Of a stretch of 6,465 nt of DNA, positions 4,342 through 6,465 are shown piece by piece. The position numbers and the translations under genes were made by a program. How positions within the stretch are numbered: position 1 is the stretch's first letter; each line of letters begins with the position of its first letter. Origin of the DNA: Candidatus Elarobacter sp. (GTDB lineage Bacteria > Vulcanimicrobiota > Vulcanimicrobiia > Vulcanimicrobiales > Vulcanimicrobiaceae). Under the pieces are notes generated by a model. The model worked only from the letters and a program-made list of their open reading frames with translations. It did not search any database and had not been told where the DNA came from. Where the stretch lies: positions 1-6,465 of the forward strand of contig JASLGJ010000004.1 in the NCBI GenBank assembly GCA_030150085.1. Reading direction: 5' to 3'.

Positions 4342-6465
4342 GTGATCGCGATTCGGCTGTTCGGCGTCCCCAGCGTCTCGCAAGGCGAGGTTCCTCTCGC
4401 GCTCGCGATGCCTCAGCGTGCCCTCGCGCTGCTCGGCTATCTGGCGACCCGCCCGGGCGAGGTGGTGCCGCGCGAGCACCTCGCCACCCTGCTCTGGCCC
4501 GACACGCTCGAAGCGGCGGGCCGGGCCAACCTGCGCCGCCACGTCCACCTGCTGGCCCGCGCCCTGCCGGCCGGGCCCGAGCCGTGGCTGCTCGCGAGTG
4601 CCTCGACGCTGGCTTGGAACGCGCGCGCGCCGGCCTGGGTCGACGTCGTGGCCTTCGAGCGCGCGGTGGGCGCGGGCAGCGAGCTGGAACTGGCGGTCGC
4701 GCTGCAGAGCGCGGACTTCATGCTCGGCTTCGACGACGACTGGGTCCTCGAGCGCCGCCTGCGCCTGCGCGAGCTGCAGCTCGAAACGCTCGCCGGGCTG
4801 CTGACCCGAGCCCTGGGCGAGCGCGACGACGCGCTCGCGATCGCCTACGCGCAGGCCATGCTGCGCTGCGATCCCTGGCGCGAGGACGCCGTGCGGCACC
4901 TGATCCGGCTGCGCCGCCAGGCCGGGGACCGGGCCGGCGCGCTGATCGAGTACGAGCGCTTCGCGGCGCGCCTGCGGGCCGAGCTCGACGTCGACCCCAT
5001 GCCCGAGACCGTCGCCGAGTACGAGGACGTGCTGCTCGAAAGCCCGCCCCGCGCGGCCCGGCCCGCGGCCCGGCACGAGCCGCCGACGGGGCGCTTCGAG
5101 CTGCCGTTCGTGGGCCGCCAGATCGAGCTCGAGGAGCTCGAGACCGCGCTGGCCCGCGCGGCGCGCGGGCACGGCCGGCTGGTCCTCGTCGGAGGCGAGG
5201 CCGGAGCGGGCAAGAGCCGGCTCTTGGCGGAGTTCGGCGCGTACGCGCAGGGCCAAGGGGTGCTGTGCCTGCGGGGCGCGACGCCGATCGTCGAGGCCTC
5301 GCCCTACCAGGTCGTGGCCGAGACGATCGGCGCGGCCGCCGACGCGCTCGAGAGCGCGGTGATCGAGCCGATCTGGCTGGCCGCGCTGGCCGCCGTCGTG
5401 CCCGAGATCGGGCGCCGCCACCGCACCCTCCCGGCTTTGCCCGAGCTCGACCCCGAGCGCGAGCGGCGCCGCTTGTTCGAGGCGATCGCGGTCGTCCTGA
5501 CCCGGCTCGCCGCGACCCGCCCGCTGCTCGTCGAGCTCGAGGACCTGCACTGGGCCGGGCCGGCGACGATCGCGCTGCTCGAAGACCTCACCCGCACGCT
5601 CGCCAGCCGCCAGATCCTGATCGTCGCGACGTACCGCGAGGAGGAGCTGGAGCGCGGGCACCCGCTGCGCACCTTCCGGCGCCGGCTGCTGCGCGAAGGG
5701 CTGGTCGACCGGGTCGCGGTCGGCCCGCTCGCGCTGCGCGAGGTCGAAGCGGCGCTCGCGCCGTTCGTCGCCGAAGCGGAGCGGGCCCAGCTCGCGCGCG
5801 ATCTGCACGCCCGCACCGACGGCAACCCGTTCTTCCTGGGCGAGCTGGTGCGCGACCGGATCGAACGGGCCGGGGACGGCCGGCGCGACGAGACGCCGCC
5901 GGCCCTGCACGAGACGATCCGGGCCCGCCTGGGGCGGCTGAGCGACGGCGCCCGCGCGCTGACCGCGATCGCGGCGGTGATCGGGCGCGCGTTCGACGTC
6001 GACCTCGTGGCGGCGATCGGGGGCTGGCGCGAGCGCGAGCTGCTCGACGCGCTCGACGAGCTGGTCGAGCGCGGCATCGTGCGCGAGGTCGGCGCGGCGG
6101 GCAGCGACTACGCCTTCGCCCACCACCTGATCCAGACCACGGCCTACGCGCAGACCGGGCCGGCCCAGCGCAGCCGCCGCCACCGCCGCGTCGCGCAGGC
6201 GCTGCTCGACCTCTACCCCCAGCGTGCCGACGAGCTGGCCATCGAGATCGCGCACCACTTCGAGGCGGGCGGCGAGCCCGAGCTCGCGGCGCGCCATTTC
6301 GAGCGCGCCTCGGCGACCGCGCTGGCGCTGCTGGCGAACGACGACGCGGCCGGCTTCGCCTCGCGCGGGCTGCCGCTGGCCGCCGAGCCCGCGCTGCGCC
6401 GCCGACTGCTGTTCCTGCGCGAGGAAGCCAACGAGCTGCGCGGCCCGCTCGCCGCGCCGCTCGTT
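4342..6465 (+). CDS. SARP-like transcriptional activator: winged helix, BTAD and AAA/STAND ATPase (C-terminus beyond the right edge)
   Basis: The frame is open from GTG 4342 to the edge, giving 708 codons without a stop. Residues 1-77 form an OmpR-like winged helix: IRLFGVPSV (4-12), QRALALLGYLA (25-35), LATLLWPD (47-54), then RANLRRHVHLLARAL (61-75) as probable recognition helix. Residues about 98-232 are a bacterial transcriptional activation domain, ending in GDRAGALIEYERF (196-208) and AELDVDPMPET (213-223). After a Pro/Ala/Arg-rich linker (234-250), the ATPase begins at PFVGR (255-259). It has Walker A GEAGAGKS (285-292), Walker B with Glu400-Asp401 in ELEDLHW (398-404), IVATYREEE (427-435) and TDGNPFF (492-498). 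Next come a winged-helix-like part with YAFAHHLIQ (590-598) and the start of a probable TPR region (about 631 on). Full members are often 900 residues or more. The GTG fits the family start and has AGGG (4332-4335) 6 bases upstream; the frame stays open upstream, so a longer start cannot be excluded. The ligand and targets are unknown. It is divergent from the LuxR-type gene. Confidence 0.9.
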   Translation, partial: MIAIRLFGVPSVSQGEVPLALAMPQRALALLGYLATRPGEVVPREHLATLLWPDTLEAAGRANLRRHVHLLARALPAGPEPWLLASASTLAWNARAPAWVDVVAFERAVGAGSELELAVALQSADFMLGFDDDWVLERRLRLRELQLETLAGLLTRALGERDDALAIAYAQAMLRCDPWREDAVRHLIRLRRQAGDRAGALIEYERFAARLRAELDVDPMPETVAEYEDVLLESPPRAARPAARHEPPTGRFELPFVGRQIELEELETALARAARGHGRLVLVGGEAGAGKSRLLAEFGAYAQGQGVLCLRGATPIVEASPYQVVAETIGAAADALESAVIEPIWLAALAAVVPEIGRRHRTLPALPELDPERERRRLFEAIAVVLTRLAATRPLLVELEDLHWAGPATIALLEDLTRTLASRQILIVATYREEELERGHPLRTFRRRLLREGLVDRVAVGPLALREVEAALAPFVAEAERAQLARDLHARTDGNPFFLGELVRDRIERAGDGRRDETPPALHETIRARLGRLSDGARALTAIAAVIGRAFDVDLVAAIGGWRERELLDALDELVERGIVREVGAAGSDYAFAHHLIQTTAYAQTGPAQRSRRHRRVAQALLDLYPQRADELAIEIAHHFEAGGEPELAARHFERASATALALLANDDAAGFASRGLPLAAEPALRRRLLFLREEANELRGPLAAPLV

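Noticed and set aside
5125..5142. Tandem repeat of GAGCTCGAG
   Set aside because: It encodes Glu-Leu-Glu-Glu-Leu-Glu in the helix after the PFVGR motif, a common outcome of preferred codons in this family.
5533..5553. Walker B reading ELEDLHW with Glu in place of the first Asp as a sign of a dead ATPase
   Set aside because: Glu-Asp at this site is frequent in BTAD- and cyclase-linked ATPases, as far as I recall, and Walker A is intact, so loss of activity is not supported.
4300..6297. A 665-codon open frame on the minus strand opposite the BTAD/ATPase gene
   Set aside because: The plus-strand frame has Walker A, Walker B, BTAD and winged-helix motifs in the right order. The minus-strand product is a low-complexity Arg/Gln/Ala-rich shadow.

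Overview
The window is about 70% GC by eye and almost fully coding. It looks like a chromosomal segment of a high-GC, non-model bacterium. Three traits bear on the lineage: a three-subunit (alpha1/alpha2/beta) proton-translocating transhydrogenase, a large BTAD plus ATPase regulator, and two genes with a -10-like box directly before the start codon and no ribosome binding site. This fits groups such as Eremiobacterota (WPS-2), Chloroflexota or Actinomycetota. My weak preference is Eremiobacterota-like, but nothing here proves it.

Layout: from 4212 leftward, seven genes lie on the minus strand with gaps of 60 bases or less. In transcription order they are a stand-alone LuxR-type DNA-binding protein (4212-3979), a small DUF4267-like membrane protein (3936-3565), and the transhydrogenase genes pntAA (3504-2374), pntAB (2340-2023) and pntB (2026-620). 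They are followed by an unrecognised four-helix membrane protein (574-185) and the start of a probable secreted-type metallophosphoesterase (143 to beyond the left edge). From 4342 rightward, a single long gene on the plus strand runs off the right edge. It is a SARP-like transcriptional activator with a winged helix, a BTAD domain and a STAND-type ATPase module. It is easy to miss because it starts with GTG and has no stop in the window.

How the genes work together: the three Pnt subunits form the inner-membrane transhydrogenase, which uses the proton gradient to make NADPH from NADH. The key proton-channel histidine is on the alpha2 subunit (His42), while the beta position that is histidine in E. 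coli is asparagine (Asn95). The two regulators are divergently transcribed from a 129-base region (4213-4341). That region holds a cluster of CGGAC/GTCCG words, including an 11-bp palindrome and a direct repeat at 11-bp pitch, and is the best candidate for an operator. Whether either regulator controls the pnt genes cannot be decided from the sequence.

I saw no tRNA, rRNA, CRISPR array, insertion sequence, clear rho-independent terminator or other mobile element. The window is mostly an ordinary metabolic cluster. The points worth a second look are the divergent control region, the histidine swap and the possible leaderless genes.
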